This document shows positions 35,101-44,235 of a stretch of 64,000 bases of DNA, piece by piece. The notes beneath the pieces were generated by a model. It saw only the letters and a list, made by a program, of their open reading frames with translations, did not search any database and was not told the origin of the DNA. The translations under genes and the position numbers were made by a program. Origin of the DNA: Mactra quadrangularis (Eukaryota; Mollusca; Bivalvia; Venerida; Mactridae); the NCBI GenBank assembly GCA_025267735.1, contig CM046293.1, positions 11,246,560 through 11,310,559 on the forward strand, in the 5' to 3' direction. Numbering within the stretch: position 1 is the stretch's first letter; each line of letters opens with the position of its first letter.

Positions 35101-37113
35101 AGTCAACGCCATGTCAACACAAATTAGGTCATTTTACGGCATCCAGCGCACCTAACCTAGCTTTCCTGAACCATTGTCTATAACCAGTAGTCACCTACCC
35201 TTCCACAAGGCCGGAAACTTCTCCATATTATCTAATTAATGGAGGAAAATCGACATTATTGTCAAATTTTCATGGAAGGGTAATACCTCCCCGGGTGGGA
35301 TTCGAACCCGCACCCTCTCGGGCACGAGATTCCAAATCCCGGCGCGCTACTCAAGAAAGTGATATTTTGCCAGTCCAATTTCCCACATTACGTATGGAGT
35401 GTAACAGAAGAAAGTACTGTGATTGCCGACAATGGTAGTGAACTATTGCTAATGCTCATTAAAATCCACCACAAATGAATACATAAAGCCTTGCGCATGC
35501 CCTTTAAGGGATAAGTCTGCATTATGTGTTGACAATATGGATATCTAATCTGGGTCAAATGTAAGGGAAAGATCCTTTGTATTGCTTCTATTTGTTGTAA
35601 TCCATAAACTCAATGTTTGACAACGCTATTGGCGCCTTGATGCATGCTGTATACTCAAGGAAAAATTTTATTTGTAAAAGTTACGTAGATTATGTATAAA
35701 TGTTATAAATATATTACAGTAATGGAAGATATATCATATCAGGATCTAATGATGGTATAGTTAGAATATGGGATACAACAATATCACCTATACAACATAA
35801 TATACATCTAGATCCAACTATACAACCTACTATGACATTCCAAGCTCATAAAGATACTGTTAACAGTGTTAGGTAGGCTTGCTTGTTTACATGTTTTACA
35901 AGTTAATTTGAATAATGATCAGTGCACCTTTTCACAAAAATTATTACGAAAAAAGTTAATGTAAGTTAATTTCATGACTTTTTCAGTTCGAAGTCGGAAG
36001 GATAATAAACATAACTATGATATGCTAATCAAAATTTATAAAATATTTTACATAATTCAAAAATATTTAGAATTGATTGGCTAAAAAATGACCGTTTTTC
36101 AATGTTTCTTGCTTTTGACTTACAATGATTTTTATCGCAAGATTTTTTGTGAAAAAGACCGCAGGCCACCAGTTAGTAACATAAATTGTACAGTATGATG
36201 CTATACAAGAACAATATTCATTGACTTATTAGTTTATACTCAGTTTTTGCCTCAAGTTTTCTTAAACACTAGCCTGATACATAACATTATCAAGTAAATG
36301 GCAAAATTATCAACTAGTCTGACTAGTAGCTTTCACTAGCCTGAATTTATTTAACACTAGTGAAGGATTTCGGGCTAGTGGGTTAAGGTGATGTTTACAT
36401 GCATACCTGGTAGTTTAAAGGAGCAGTAGTCTAGTGGTAGGACATGAGCTTATAGATGGAGAGGTTGCAGGTTCAAACCCCAATGGGGGCACTGCTAAGT
36501 TCTTTGAGCAAGAAATTTACCTGTGTATAATCAACTCCACCTGGTGTAAATTGGGTACTGTGAGGGATGACCTGCCTGAAGGTGATTTCAGTGATCAAGA
36601 ATTATCGTATGTATTGTAATGTCACCAAAACAATGTATATCGAAACAGACTTTTAACTGCACTTCAACTTATACTTTTTTTTACTTTAAAAATTGATTAT
36701 GATATTTTTGACTGAAGATTTAAATATCAGTCTACGAAATTAGTATATGAAAATGGTTGTCCAAACAGATCATTTTAAGAACAAGCTTTATATCTCATTT
36801 GCAAAATTTTGGTTGCCCAAAAGAAATTGTTGGCTGCCTGAACTAAAAAGTGGCTGTCCAGGGCAACCAAACACTCTCTAATTTCTTAGATCTATAAAGA
36901 AGACTGTTAAACCTATGTATTAAGCTCTATAGAAGAACGGTATGTTAATGATATGATGTTGTATGTTTCAGTTTACATCCAACTTTACCTATTCTAGCTA
37001 CTGGCTCTGGTCAGAGACATTTTAAGACAATTACAGACTATGATGATGAATCATTGGATAAAACAGACAAATTATCAAATATTGATAACAGTTTGAGACT
37101 TTGGTGGACTTGA
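23200..37113 (+). CDS. WRAP53: WRAP53/TCAB1, telomerase and scaRNA Cajal-body WD40 protein, 11 exons, complete
   Basis: Homologue of the WD40 protein that binds the CAB box of scaRNAs and telomerase RNA and delivers them to Cajal bodies. Exons: 23200-24026, 24487-24588, 25916-26030, 26609-26697, 28351-28441, 28910-29042, 30155-30244, 31162-31280, 34117-34220, 35720-35872, 36972-37113; 1965 nt, 654 aa, with continuous phase and GT-AG borders. Recognisable blocks include [19 protein letters not shown] (exons 2-3), [20 protein letters not shown] (exon 4), [18 protein letters not shown] (exon 5), [13 protein letters not shown] (exon 6), [16 protein letters not shown] (exons 8-9), [12 protein letters not shown] (exon 10) and a C-terminal LRLWWT. 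Residues 1-275 are acidic, Ser/Thr-rich and probably disordered, with a basic nuclear-import-like patch AKKQKL (238-243). This N-terminal part is longer than in vertebrates, whose whole protein is about 550 aa. The start is the first in-frame ATG after a stop at 23146-23148. Confidence 0.95.
25015..25526. mobile_element. Nonautonomous hAT element in WRAP53 intron 2, perfect 8-bp TSD
   Basis: Ends TAGTGGTGGGACATCGG and CCGATCATCGGTACAACACTA are imperfect inverted repeats, flanked by TTGTGAAT at 25007-25014 and 25527-25534. The subterminal regions are rich in ATCGATT motifs. There is no transposase remnant. Confidence 0.85.
25612..25690 (-). mobile_element. SINE family S2 head fragment
   Basis: The minus strand shows GAGGTCCTGGGTTCTAATCC and CACAAGGGGCACTGCTAATTT, the S2 B-box region, with the rest lost. 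Confidence 0.65.
26049..26175 (+). repeat. (ATCA/ATCG)n microsatellite in WRAP53 intron 3
   Basis: A run of ATCG then ATCA tetranucleotides with short ATAA interruptions, starting 18 bp after the exon 3 donor. The SINQSINQ frame is an artefact. Confidence 0.97.
26778..26823 (+). repeat. Diverged second copy of the 3' end of WRAP53 exon 4, inside intron 4
   Basis: The stretch TTAATGTCTTTGACACAACC followed by AGACACAGCATGGTTAGT parallels the true exon end TTAATGTCTTCAACCCAACC, CTGACACTGCATG|GTAAGT at 26666-26703. The donor GT has become GTTAGT. It lies about 80 bp downstream of the real junction and looks like an old local duplication. Confidence 0.7.
26965..27339. mobile_element. Tc1/mariner-type MITE in WRAP53 intron 4
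   Basis: CAGTACCAACCAAAAGTTTG continues GAGAC, and its inverse GTCTCCAAATTTTTGGTGGG continues TACTG. TA flanks both sides. The 375-bp body is AT-rich with no transposase. Confidence 0.85.
27494..27787 (+). mobile_element. tRNA-derived SINE family S3, forward copy
   Basis: ACCCAGGTCGATAAAGCAAT continues TGGTAG and then GGGTCGAATCCCACC. The body has CTTCCATGAAAATTTGACAA, CCTTGTGGAAGGGTAGGTGA and GGTGCGCTGGACACCG, with an A-rich end. Lies in WRAP53 intron 4. Confidence 0.82.
27788..28330 (+). mobile_element. SINE family S2 variant, interrupted by a hAT-like MITE
   Basis: GGAGCAGTTGACCAGTGTAA, GGTTTGAACCTTAC and CTTGAGCAAGAAATTTACCT are followed by the subfamily tail also seen at 36418 (GTACTGTGAGGG, AAGGTGATTTCA). 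The MITE 28031-28235 splits it, and the tail continues with GGTGGCTGAACATGTATGTG. Confidence 0.65.
28031..28235. mobile_element. Short hAT-like MITE with long inverted repeats, perfect 8-bp TSD
   Basis: CACAGGGATTCCAAGCGATC...ATATATACCT at the left pairs with AGGTATATAT...TTGGAATCCCTGTG at the right (about 37 bp, few mismatches). GTCAAGAG flanks both sides (28023-28030 and 28236-28243). The 205-bp element lies in WRAP53 intron 4, inside an older SINE-related repeat. Confidence 0.88.
29102..29563. mobile_element. MITE family M1, third copy, split by another MITE
   Basis: The left tip GGTGCTTTT stands at 29102-29110 and the body resumes at 29337 with TACAAAAATTCTCACG, ending GTGAAAAGCAC near 29563. 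The intervening 29112-29336 is a different element. Lies in WRAP53 intron 6. Confidence 0.75.
29112..29336. mobile_element. MITE family M2 inserted into an M1 MITE
   Basis: Left AGGCTACAACAAATTGATC and right GATCAGTTTGTAGTGGCCT are inverted ends of about 33 bp. The body matches the copy at 18045-18262 (CGCTCATAAAAATTTGGTCAA). TA flanks fit the Tc1/mariner type. Confidence 0.85.
29633..29862 (+). mobile_element. SINE family S1, forward copy
   Basis: Head GCCAGTCTAGCTCAGTCAGT and TTGTAGGTTTGAGAC, then ATGGCCATTCTCCC, GGCAGTTGTCAGTCAACTGA and the terminal GGTCTAGATCCAG. Lies in WRAP53 intron 6. Confidence 0.8.
30671..31093. mobile_element. MITE family M4 (GGGCC...TAGCTAGCA ends), WRAP53 intron 7
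   Basis: GGGCCATTCCACGAGGTGAT continues TGCTAGCTAGCA, and the right end CTAGCTAGCAATCCCTTGTA continues GAACGTGCCC. These are inverted ends of about 30 bp. Related copies occur at 37166-37555 and, degraded, at 55625-55800. Confidence 0.8.
32274..34170 (+). repeat. Tandem array of WRAP53 exon 9 acceptor and 5' half-exon, 8 copies
   Basis: Units of 74-76 bp start at 32274, 32350, 32425, 32501, 32577, 32651, 34041 and 34117. Each has an AG acceptor followed by 54 nt matching exon 9 (GATAATGAAATCATATG...TTTACA) and then an intronic linker (AGTTTTATACTATATTATAT). Only the last copy, at 34117, continues into the full exon. A transposon (32726-34034) splits copies 6 and 7. Copy 1 has an in-frame TGA (TGTTGAGAC). 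The other decoys would also reach a stop soon after the exon part. Confidence 0.95.
32726..34034. mobile_element. CAGGG-ended DNA element (1.3 kb) inserted in the exon 9 array
   Basis: Perfect 12-bp inverted ends CAGGGTTCCCAC and GTGGGAACCCTG, with a 5-bp duplication ATATA at the insertion point. The duplication is verifiable because neighbouring array units show the empty site. Both ends contain several direct copies of GGTCAGGGAAAA or AGTCAGGGAA. No transposase is recognised; a short minus-strand frame at 33401-33658 has no recognisable motif. Confidence 0.88.
35083..35350 (-). mobile_element. SINE family S3 with target-site duplication
   Basis: The (TTTA)n end begins at 35083 and the tRNA head GTAGCGCGCCGGGATTTGGA is at the right. 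TCAAGGAAATGATATTTT (35065-35082) and TCAAGAAAGTGATATTTT (35351-35368) are the duplicated target, as expected for LINE-driven insertion. Lies in WRAP53 intron 9. Confidence 0.88.
35921..36160. mobile_element. MITE family M1, fourth copy, diverged
   Basis: GTGCACCTTTTCACAAAAATT at the left and TTTTTTGTGAAAAAGACC at the right, with a recognisable M1 body (TTGCTTTTGACTTAC). Lies in WRAP53 intron 10. Confidence 0.7.
36418..36620 (+). mobile_element. SINE family S2 variant, forward copy
   Basis: AAGGAGCAGTAGTCTAGTGG continues TAGGAC, then GGTTCAAACCCCAATGGGGG, TTGAGCAAGAAATTTACCTG and AAGGTGATTTCAGTGATC. It lies in WRAP53 intron 10. The open frame at 36434-36619 is spurious. Confidence 0.78.
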
Positions 37114-37130
37114 CTTTCTACACTTGTATA

Positions 37131-37700
37131 TTATTGTTGCCATGACAACCATGAGGTGAATTTGAGGGCCTGTTCTGCAAGGTGATCATTAGCTTTGCAT
37201 TTCTTGAAAGCAACTCTTTGTAGCGTAAGAGCTTGCTTCAAGCTAGCAAACCAAAGATGGCAACTTTTAAGATTCAAAAGTTCAGAATTGTAACAAATGA
37301 AAACATTAACAATTATGACCATTATGATTATTTCATTTAACTCCTTTAAGGAAATATACATATGTATGCATAAATAATTAATATGTCAGTTTTATTGAAA
37401 AAGAAACATGTTTCCACATGGGGCAGCCATTTTGAAAAAGCAGAAGTGTCCTGAATGATACAGCTAACAAGACAAAACTTGCTACATATCACTATCTATT
37501 GATTCTATTTGCTGGTTTGTAGCAGACTAATATGTTTGCCTTGCGGAATGTGCTCTAGATTTGTCTCCTAATTTTATTGTTGCCATAGTTACAAGGTTGT
37601 GCACTTGAATTTATATTTACTTTTTTGTTGCCATGGTAACTTGATTAATGGACTTGATTTTAAACACTACCATTTTTGTTGTCATGACAATCATGTTGTT
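37131..37700. promoter_or_regulatory. Cluster of X-box-like palindromes downstream of WRAP53
   Basis: GTTGCCATGACAAC (37134), GTTGCCATAGTTAC (37579), GTTGCCATGGTAAC (37627) and GTTGTCATGACAAT (37678) resemble the RFX X-box (GTNRCCATGGYNAC). The last three are spaced about 50 bp in a degenerate tandem repeat. MITE 37166-37555 separates the first from the rest. Function is unproven; they may simply be repeat-borne palindromes. Confidence 0.35.
37166..37555. mobile_element. MITE family M4, second copy, just after the WRAP53 stop
   Basis: The GGGCCTGTTCTGCAAGGTGATCA-like left end and a right end near CTTGCGGAATGTGCTC flank a body collinear with 30671-31093 (AAGCTAGCAAACCAAAGATGG). It starts 53 bp after the stop codon, so it may be part of the 3' UTR. 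Confidence 0.75.
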
Positions 37701-38221
37701 GTTGTTGTAAGGGACCAAACTCATGTTACCTTAGAGATTATTTTTTTCTTCTGGTATAGACAATGTGTTCATAATTATATCCTTGTTTAAGATTTTGTTC
37801 TGGCATTTTTTATAGTATAATTGTTATTAGTATTTTATTGTTATATTCCTTTTTTCTCAACTGTCTAAGTTTAAATAATTTCATAGTGACTGAATATGTA
37901 TACAAACACGAAAGTGACAAGTCAGGAAGAAGGTACTAAACCTCTAAGCTCTTTGTTTCATTTTTTCAGATATTAAAAATTTGATTTTTATATCATTGTT
38001 CTTGGATAACATTATAAAAGTCACTATAAAATTACTCATATTTAGACAGTCAAAAAAATTCAAGTTTATAGCCACCCATATATTCTCCCATGCATAACTC
38101 ATATCTTTGGCACTTCCCAAATTGTCAGATTGCTGAATAACCATTGGCAGTAAGCTGAACTACAAATGAAAACATAAATTTACGTACTTTGCATACCATA
38201 ATTATTCTGAAAATGGTGCAT

Positions 38222-38780
38222 TTTTAGCTCTACTATTTGGAGAGTAGTGGGGCTATCCTACTCAGCTGTGCGTAACACTTCTTGGTTAAGTTTTTAGGTG
38301 CAACATTTTTGTTTCTTTTATATCTTTGCAAGAACTTGAGGGATTCACTTAAAACTTTGTTTGTGTTTACGGGGTTACCACTGGAGTTCAAATACCAGTT
38401 ACATAACTCTAGCATGAATTTGGACTAAATTATGGCCCTTATGTACCTTGAAATTTCTTGGTTAAGTTTTTAGGTGCAACATTTTATCTTTGCAACTACT
38501 GAAGGAATTCCATTGAAATTTCACACATGTCTACCGAGTCACTAATTGACGTCAAATACCAAGTTACATAACTGTAGCATGAATTTTGACTGGATTATGG
38601 GACTATTTTAAACTACTGAAGGGATTTACTTGAAACTTCACATATGTCAACAACTTTAGGAATGAAGGTCGAAAACCAAGTTGCATATCTCCAGCACGAT
38701 TTTTATTAGTTATTGCTGAGGTTTACAGGAATACCCAGAATACCCAGAGTGCTGTTCGTTGACTGCTCTTGCTAGCCCAC
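38222..38780 (+). repeat. Dispersed repeat beginning TTTTTAGCTC(T)ACT
   Basis: TAGCTCTACTATTTGGAGAG opens a region with an internal near-duplication (CTTGGTTAAGTTTTTAGGTG at 38280 and 38457). It resembles the TTTAGCTCGACTTTTCGAAG repeat at the window end. Not coding. Confidence 0.5.
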
Positions 38781-39240
38781 ACTTCTGAATCTTTCATATG
38801 ATTTTTCATGCAATAAAAACTACTGTATTTCTTCACTTATTTTGGTATATTTACTATGTATTTATATATATGCGTCATTTCAATAAATTCCAGTATGCTT
38901 TTTCATTAACTAGTGATTAGTGGATTGATTCATGAATAGTTACACAAGAATCATGGTTTGGAACCTATTGCCACTTGCTTAACGATCCACAGCCCTAATT
39001 ATGTATAAGTTGCGGTTTTTATACCCCCGCAAACGAAGTTTTCGGGGGTATACTGTAGGGCTCTATATCGGTCAGAATGATCGATACGATATTCGTATCG
39101 ATACAAAATGATCGATATTCGATATATCATATGATATTTTAATAATATATTGTGTTTTTTTATAAACACCAAAACAGATTTGTTTTATTCATTTATTATA
39201 CCCCCGCAAACGAAGTTTTCGGGGGTATACTGGAATCACC

Positions 39241-39342
39241 CTGGTGGTTGGTTGGTTGGTTGGTTGGTTGGTTGGTTGGTTGGTTGGTTGGTTGGTTGGT
39301 TGGTTGGTTGGTTTGTTGGTTGGTTGGTTGGTTGGTTGGTTG
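39241..39342 (+). repeat. (TTGG)n microsatellite in copy A
   Basis: About 25 tandem TTGG units with one TTTG interruption. The position just inside the 5' tip matches the equivalent tract in copy B and is typical of microsatellite-bearing Helentron-like elements. The three open frames across it are translation artefacts (GWLVGWLV and similar). Confidence 0.97.
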
Positions 39343-40336
39343 GATATGTGGTCTGTCCCAAAAAATTAATACATTTGTAGTATGTTTATTTCTTAATGTA
39401 TTTGAATAGATGCTGTTATATACCATGATTTAATGGTGTATACAAAACTCATGTAACTACGGAAACATATCTCACTTGTTTAAAATATTTAATTGTGTTA
39501 TATATTTTAAATCTAATTTGATAATTGTATAGTATGCTTTTTTCTCAATAGATTTTCTTATCTTATTTTATAGAATTTGCACAGGCGTTTACAGTTGATG
39601 TTTATATGCATGTTATATCAATTCCAAATCAAAATGGCCGACTTGCGGCCATCTTGATTTTTTTAAATTTAGTTTAATTACTGTATGCTTATTTCTCAAC
39701 AGATTTTTTTTCTTCACTAATTTAGATAGAATTTTGCACAGGCGTTCACAGTTGATGTGTACATACACTTTAACTCAATTCCAATTCAAAATGGCGGACT
39801 GGCTGTCATCCTTTTTTCAAAATTAATACAGTCTTATCTTGACTTATTACTATACATATTTTGAAAAGAAATTGCATACAAGGTCTAACTAATACAGTTG
39901 ATCAGGATGACTATTCTTCATCAATTTATATTCAATATGGCTGACTGGCAGCCATCTTGAATTTTTATTTAAATTACTGTATAGTACATGTATGTGGTTT
40001 TTTTACTCAATTTTAGCCAAATTTCGCTCCAAAGTCTTTATTGATGTAGTTGACTTGTACATGAATTTACTCTGGATACAAATTCGTTATGGCAGACTGG
40101 CAGTCATTTTGACTTTGTTTAAATAACTGTATAGTAAGCTTATTTCATTACCAATTTCTTCTTGCTGAAGTCTGATTGATTTATTTATTGATTAATTTGA
40201 ATTTTCGGCTTTTTAATGCAAAAAGGTCATATTACGCCGAAAACAATTGATGATACTCTTACTTCAATAGATAATGAAGATTTTACGTCCTATATTTTAT
40301 GATAAACATTTATTTCCTTCAAGTATTGTTTGGTTT

Positions 40337-40706
40337 TGTTTTGGTTTTACGGCGCACCTACACAAAAAGGTCATATCGCGTCGAAAGCAATCAATGATAC
40401 TATTTATTAAAACGATATTAATGATGTAAAGCTCTATATCTTATTATATACATTTATTTCCTTCAAAAAGTTAAGTATCGCATATGATGGTACAGACTCA
40501 AAAAGTTCTTTAAGTGAGTTAACTTTAAAATGTTTGTCACGGATGTATTTAAGATCCTGGCAGTCAAGGAGAACGTATTTGACATTGAAATGCTCGTCAC
40601 ATGGTATACATTTAGGTGCTTTCTTTCTTTTGAGAAGGTATGAATGTGTTAATATAGTATGACCAATTCTACATCTTGTAGTAACTATTTATCTCATTGA
40701 TTAGCA
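40337..40706 (-). pseudogene. Non-LTR retrotransposon 3' end captured in rolling-circle copy A
   Basis: Minus-strand translation contains TYLLKRKKAPKCIPC, DEHFNVKYVLLDCQDLKYI and SLKELFESVP, the Cys/His-containing tail typical of LINE reverse transcriptase polyproteins. It is followed by a 3' UTR ending near GCGCCGTAAAACCAAAAC. An in-frame stop precedes the conserved part. A second similar tail (GGTCATATTACGCCG) lies just beyond, at 40190-40260. Confidence 0.7.
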
Positions 40707-41860
40707 AAAATTATTGACGAAGATGAATCAAGGGTTTATGGCTTTATGTCATGTAACTTATTAAATATAGCATTATTCCACATTGTTTGCCATTTTGACT
40801 TGCTGAAGTCTATTATGTACTGCTATTTTTATCAAATTCTTATTGTTGAACTTTTTGTGATGTATTGATATTTTATCAAATTCATAATGGCCGATTGGCA
40901 GCCATTCTGAGTTTTTATTTTCAAAAAGCAAATGATTTGATAATTTTTGTACAGACTTTGAGAAAGTTAGCAATTGTTTAAGTTAATGTGCTTGGCATTT
41001 TCTTAAGTGGAATTCAAAATGGCTGACTGGCAGCCATGTTGAATTTTCTAATATCTTGTACAGCAAACATTTTTTTTTCTCACCTCATTTTGATAAAATT
41101 GTGCTGACAAATTCTTCTTGATGAAATTTTTATATGTATTTATTTTTTTATGTATTTCAATGGACCAACTAATAGCCACCTTGAATTTTTCTGTAATGTT
41201 GTGAAGAAAACATCTTATTTCGTTATAGCTACATGAGATTTTAGATATTATTTTAACTTTACTACTGTGAAAATAATGATCGGTAATTGAAGCTTTCTTA
41301 TGGGGTATTTGTGAAATTCTTGATACAAGATATTGTAAATACTAATTGTTTGATTTATATTGTGTACATTGCTGACTACCATTTTTACAATTGCCTTATT
41401 TTTTACTTATTTATAAAAAAATTACAAACACATTCTACATTTTGCTCTTCTGGTTACAACATACTCATGATGAGTTTAAATGTGATCACTCTTTGTCTGT
41501 TGTTCCACTTTACATTCATAATGACCAAATGGTGTTCATTTTCATGTAAAAAATCATTTGACATATGACAACTCTGTTCATTTTGCTTTTTCATAAATCT
41601 ATAGTGAATTACACTGTAATTTGCTGTTTATTTCCAATTTGATATTTGCATCCTATTCTTTTTATGGTTTTTATGCTTCTTACAACATTTACCCTTTTGG
41701 ACTTCCACAATGTTGACTTGCTTTTATCTTGAAATGTTGCTGTTGCGGGGGTATTTTCGCCACTGGTGGCAGTTCTAGTTTCGATTGTAGTAGCACCATT
41801 ATACTACTAAATGCACTTATTAATACTTTAAATGTTATAGTTTAAAACAATATGAGGTTT

Positions 41861-41993
41861 GCATGTTTTTAAGAAATATCATTGCATCAAGAGAGTCTGG
41901 GTTTAGACATGATCTTCTTGCTGACAGGATATCTCCTGAGATTGAAACTATCCGTTCAGAAGCTACAGAAGTGGCGTGAGCATTGAGCAACCA
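41861..41993 (-). pseudogene. hAT transposase C-terminal dimerisation domain, relic
   Basis: Minus-strand translation gives ATSVASERIVSISGDILSAR, then RSCLNPDSLDAMIFLKN. This is the hallmark end of hAT transposases (A/P-TS..SER.FS..G....R..L.P......FL). No long open frame remains upstream; the sequence up to about 42200 can be read only with stops. It lies within the 8-bp-TSD element 39056-42612 and identifies that element as hAT. Confidence 0.85.
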
Positions 41994-42631
41994 AATATTT
42001 TAGCAGTTAATATGCACAAATGTAGGAGTCTCTACCGATTTCTTTTTAAAAGCAAATGATAAGGATGTTTGGCATGTCTCTGTAAACTTTCAATTGTTTA
42101 TTCCATTTAAAGCTTCTACTGTTGACGGACGAAACTGAATGATCATGATCATCACTTAAAAAGCCTCCATCAGTGTTTGGCTCTCTTATGAGTTGGTTCA
42201 ACAACTTCACCTAAATCTATCACTTAAATACTGTTTGTTGGTTCCCGGACTAATTGAAAATACATATAAAGGATATAATTCTAACAGCAACAATTAATTC
42301 CCTTTGATTAAAAAGAACAAAACATGACGTAACCGGTGTAATATTTTTGCGTAAAGGAATGTCATATTACGTGATCGTTGGTCCACAGATTAGTCCATAC
42401 AGAACCAGAAGCGGTAGAATCAATGACGTCTTTGAGTACAATGTTGATTTGGCGATAAAAAAATTAAATGATTTGCAGGCCATAGGTTTTACTGGAATGT
42501 ATGACCGCCATTAATCGATATTTTGTTCGATACGGAAACGTTCGATCCGATATATCTATCGAACCTACAATACCGGTATTCGATATATATCGTATACCGG
42601 TGTAGAGCCCTAGTATACTGGAATCACCCTG

Positions 42632-42735
42632 GTGGTTGGTTGGTTGGTTGGTTGGTTGGTTGGTTGGTTGGTTGGTTGGTTGGTTGGTTGGTTGGTTGGT
42701 TGGTTGGTTTGTTGGTTGGTTGGTTGGTTGGTTGG
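42632..42735 (+). repeat. (TTGG)n microsatellite in copy B
   Basis: Tandem TTGG units with one TTTG interruption, at the position equivalent to the tract in copy A. Open frames here are artefacts. Confidence 0.97.
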
Positions 42736-43779
42736 ATATGTGGTCTGTCCCAAAAAATTGAAACATTTGTAGTATGCTTATATCTTAATGTATTTGAATA
42801 GAAGCTGTTATATACCATGATTTAATGGTGTATACAAAGCTCATGTAACTATGGAAACATACCTCACTTGTTTAAAATATTTAATTGTGTTACATATTTT
42901 AAATCTAATTAGATAACTGTATAGTTTGCTTTTTTTCTCAATAGATTTTTTTCTTATCTTATTTTATAGAATTTGCACAGGCGTTTACAGTTGATGTTTA
43001 TATGCATGTTATATCAATTCCAATTCAAAATGGCCGACTTGCGGCCATCTTGAATTCTTTTTAATTTAGTTTAATTACTGTATGCTTATTTCTCAACCGA
43101 TTTTTTCCTAATTTAGATAGAATTTTGCACAGGCGTTCACAGTTGATGTGTACATACACTTTAACTCAATTCCAACTCAAAATGGCGGACTGGCTGTCAT
43201 TTTTTTTCAAAATTAATGCAGTCTTTTATTGACTTATTACCATACATATTTTGAAAAGAAATTGCATACAAGGTCTCACTGATACAGTTGATCAGTATGA
43301 CTATTCTTCATCAATTTATATTCAATATGGCTGACTTGCAGCCATTTTGAATTTTTATTTAAATTACTGTATAGTACATGTATGTGTTTTTTTACTCAAT
43401 TTTAGCCAAATTCGCTCCAAAGTCTCTGATGTAGTTGACTAGTACATGGATTTACTCTGGATACAAAATCATAATGGCAAACTGGCATATTGATTGATAA
43501 ATTGGATTTTACGGCTTATTAATGCAAAAAGGTCACATTACGCTGAAAACATTTGATGATACTATTACTTCAAAAGATAATGAAGATTTTAAGTCCTTTA
43601 TTTTTTGATAAACATTTATTTCCTTCAGGTTTGGTTTTGTTTTGTTTTTACGGCGCACCAACACAAAAAGGTCATATCGCGCTGAAAGCAATCAATGACA
43701 CTATTTATTAAAACGATATTAATGATGTAAAGCTCTATATCTCATTATAAACATTTATTTCCTTCAAAAAGTTAAGTAT

Positions 43780-44235
43780 CGTATATGATGGTACAGACTC
43801 AAAAAGTTCTTTACGTGAGTTAACTTTAAAATGTTTGTCACGGATGTCTTTAAGATCCTGACAGTCAAGGAGAAAGTGTTTGACATAGAAATGCTCGTCA
43901 CAGGGTTTACATTTAGGTGCTTCCTTTCTTTTGAGAAGTTATGAATGTGTTAAACTGGTATGACCAATTCTACATCGCAAATCACTATTTGATCTCAGCG
44001 ATTAGAAAATATGATGGTAAAGACTCAATAAGTTCTTTAAGTGAGTTAACTTTAAAATGTATGTCACGGATGTATTTAAGAACCTGGCAGTCAAGGAGAA
44101 CGTATTTGACATTGAAATGCTCGTCACATGGTATACATTTAGGTGCTTTCTTTCTTTTGAGAAGGTATGAATGTGTTAATACAGTATGGCCAATTCTACA
44201 TCTCGTAGTAACTATTTATCTCATTGATTAGCAAA
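43780..44235 (-). pseudogene. Same LINE fragment in rolling-circle copy B, internally duplicated
   Basis: The segment seen in copy A occurs here twice in tandem (43790-43985 and 44010-44230). Both carry the block that reads, on the minus strand, as a Cys-rich LINE tail (for example CDEHFNVKYVLLDCQ in the second half). The duplication is absent from copy A, so it arose after the two copies separated. Confidence 0.65.

Larger units (their letters stand above)
39198..41778 (+). mobile_element. Helentron/pearl-like rolling-circle element, copy A, intact (about 2.6 kb)
   Basis: The element begins ATACCCCCGCAAACGAAG, with the inverted tip in CGGGGGTATACTG. It continues with (TTGG)n, modules spaced mostly 130-160 bp with the core ATGGCxGACTGGCxGCCAT, and a LINE fragment. 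It ends GCGGGGGTATTTTCGCCACTGGTGGCAGTTCTAG, with hairpin GCCAC/GTGGC. It is nearly collinear with copy B. It lies inside the hAT element 39056-42612 and is flanked by T on both sides, as expected for T-T insertion. Confidence 0.78.
39056..42612. mobile_element. hAT transposon with 8-bp TSD, itself carrying rolling-circle copy A
   Basis: Terminal inverted repeats TAGGGCTCTATATCGG and CCGGTGTAGAGCCCTA are flanked by the perfect 8-bp duplication GTATACTG (39048-39055 and 42613-42620). The interior holds a transposase C-terminal relic (41861-41993, minus strand) and the 2.6-kb rolling-circle insertion at 39198-41778. Without that insertion only about 1 kb of hAT sequence remains, so the element is internally deleted. 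Confidence 0.88.

Noticed and set aside
39150..39426. Open frames giving GWLVGWLV or QPTNQPTN proteins (also 42464-42818)
   Set aside because: They are read-through of the TTGG microsatellite in several frames.
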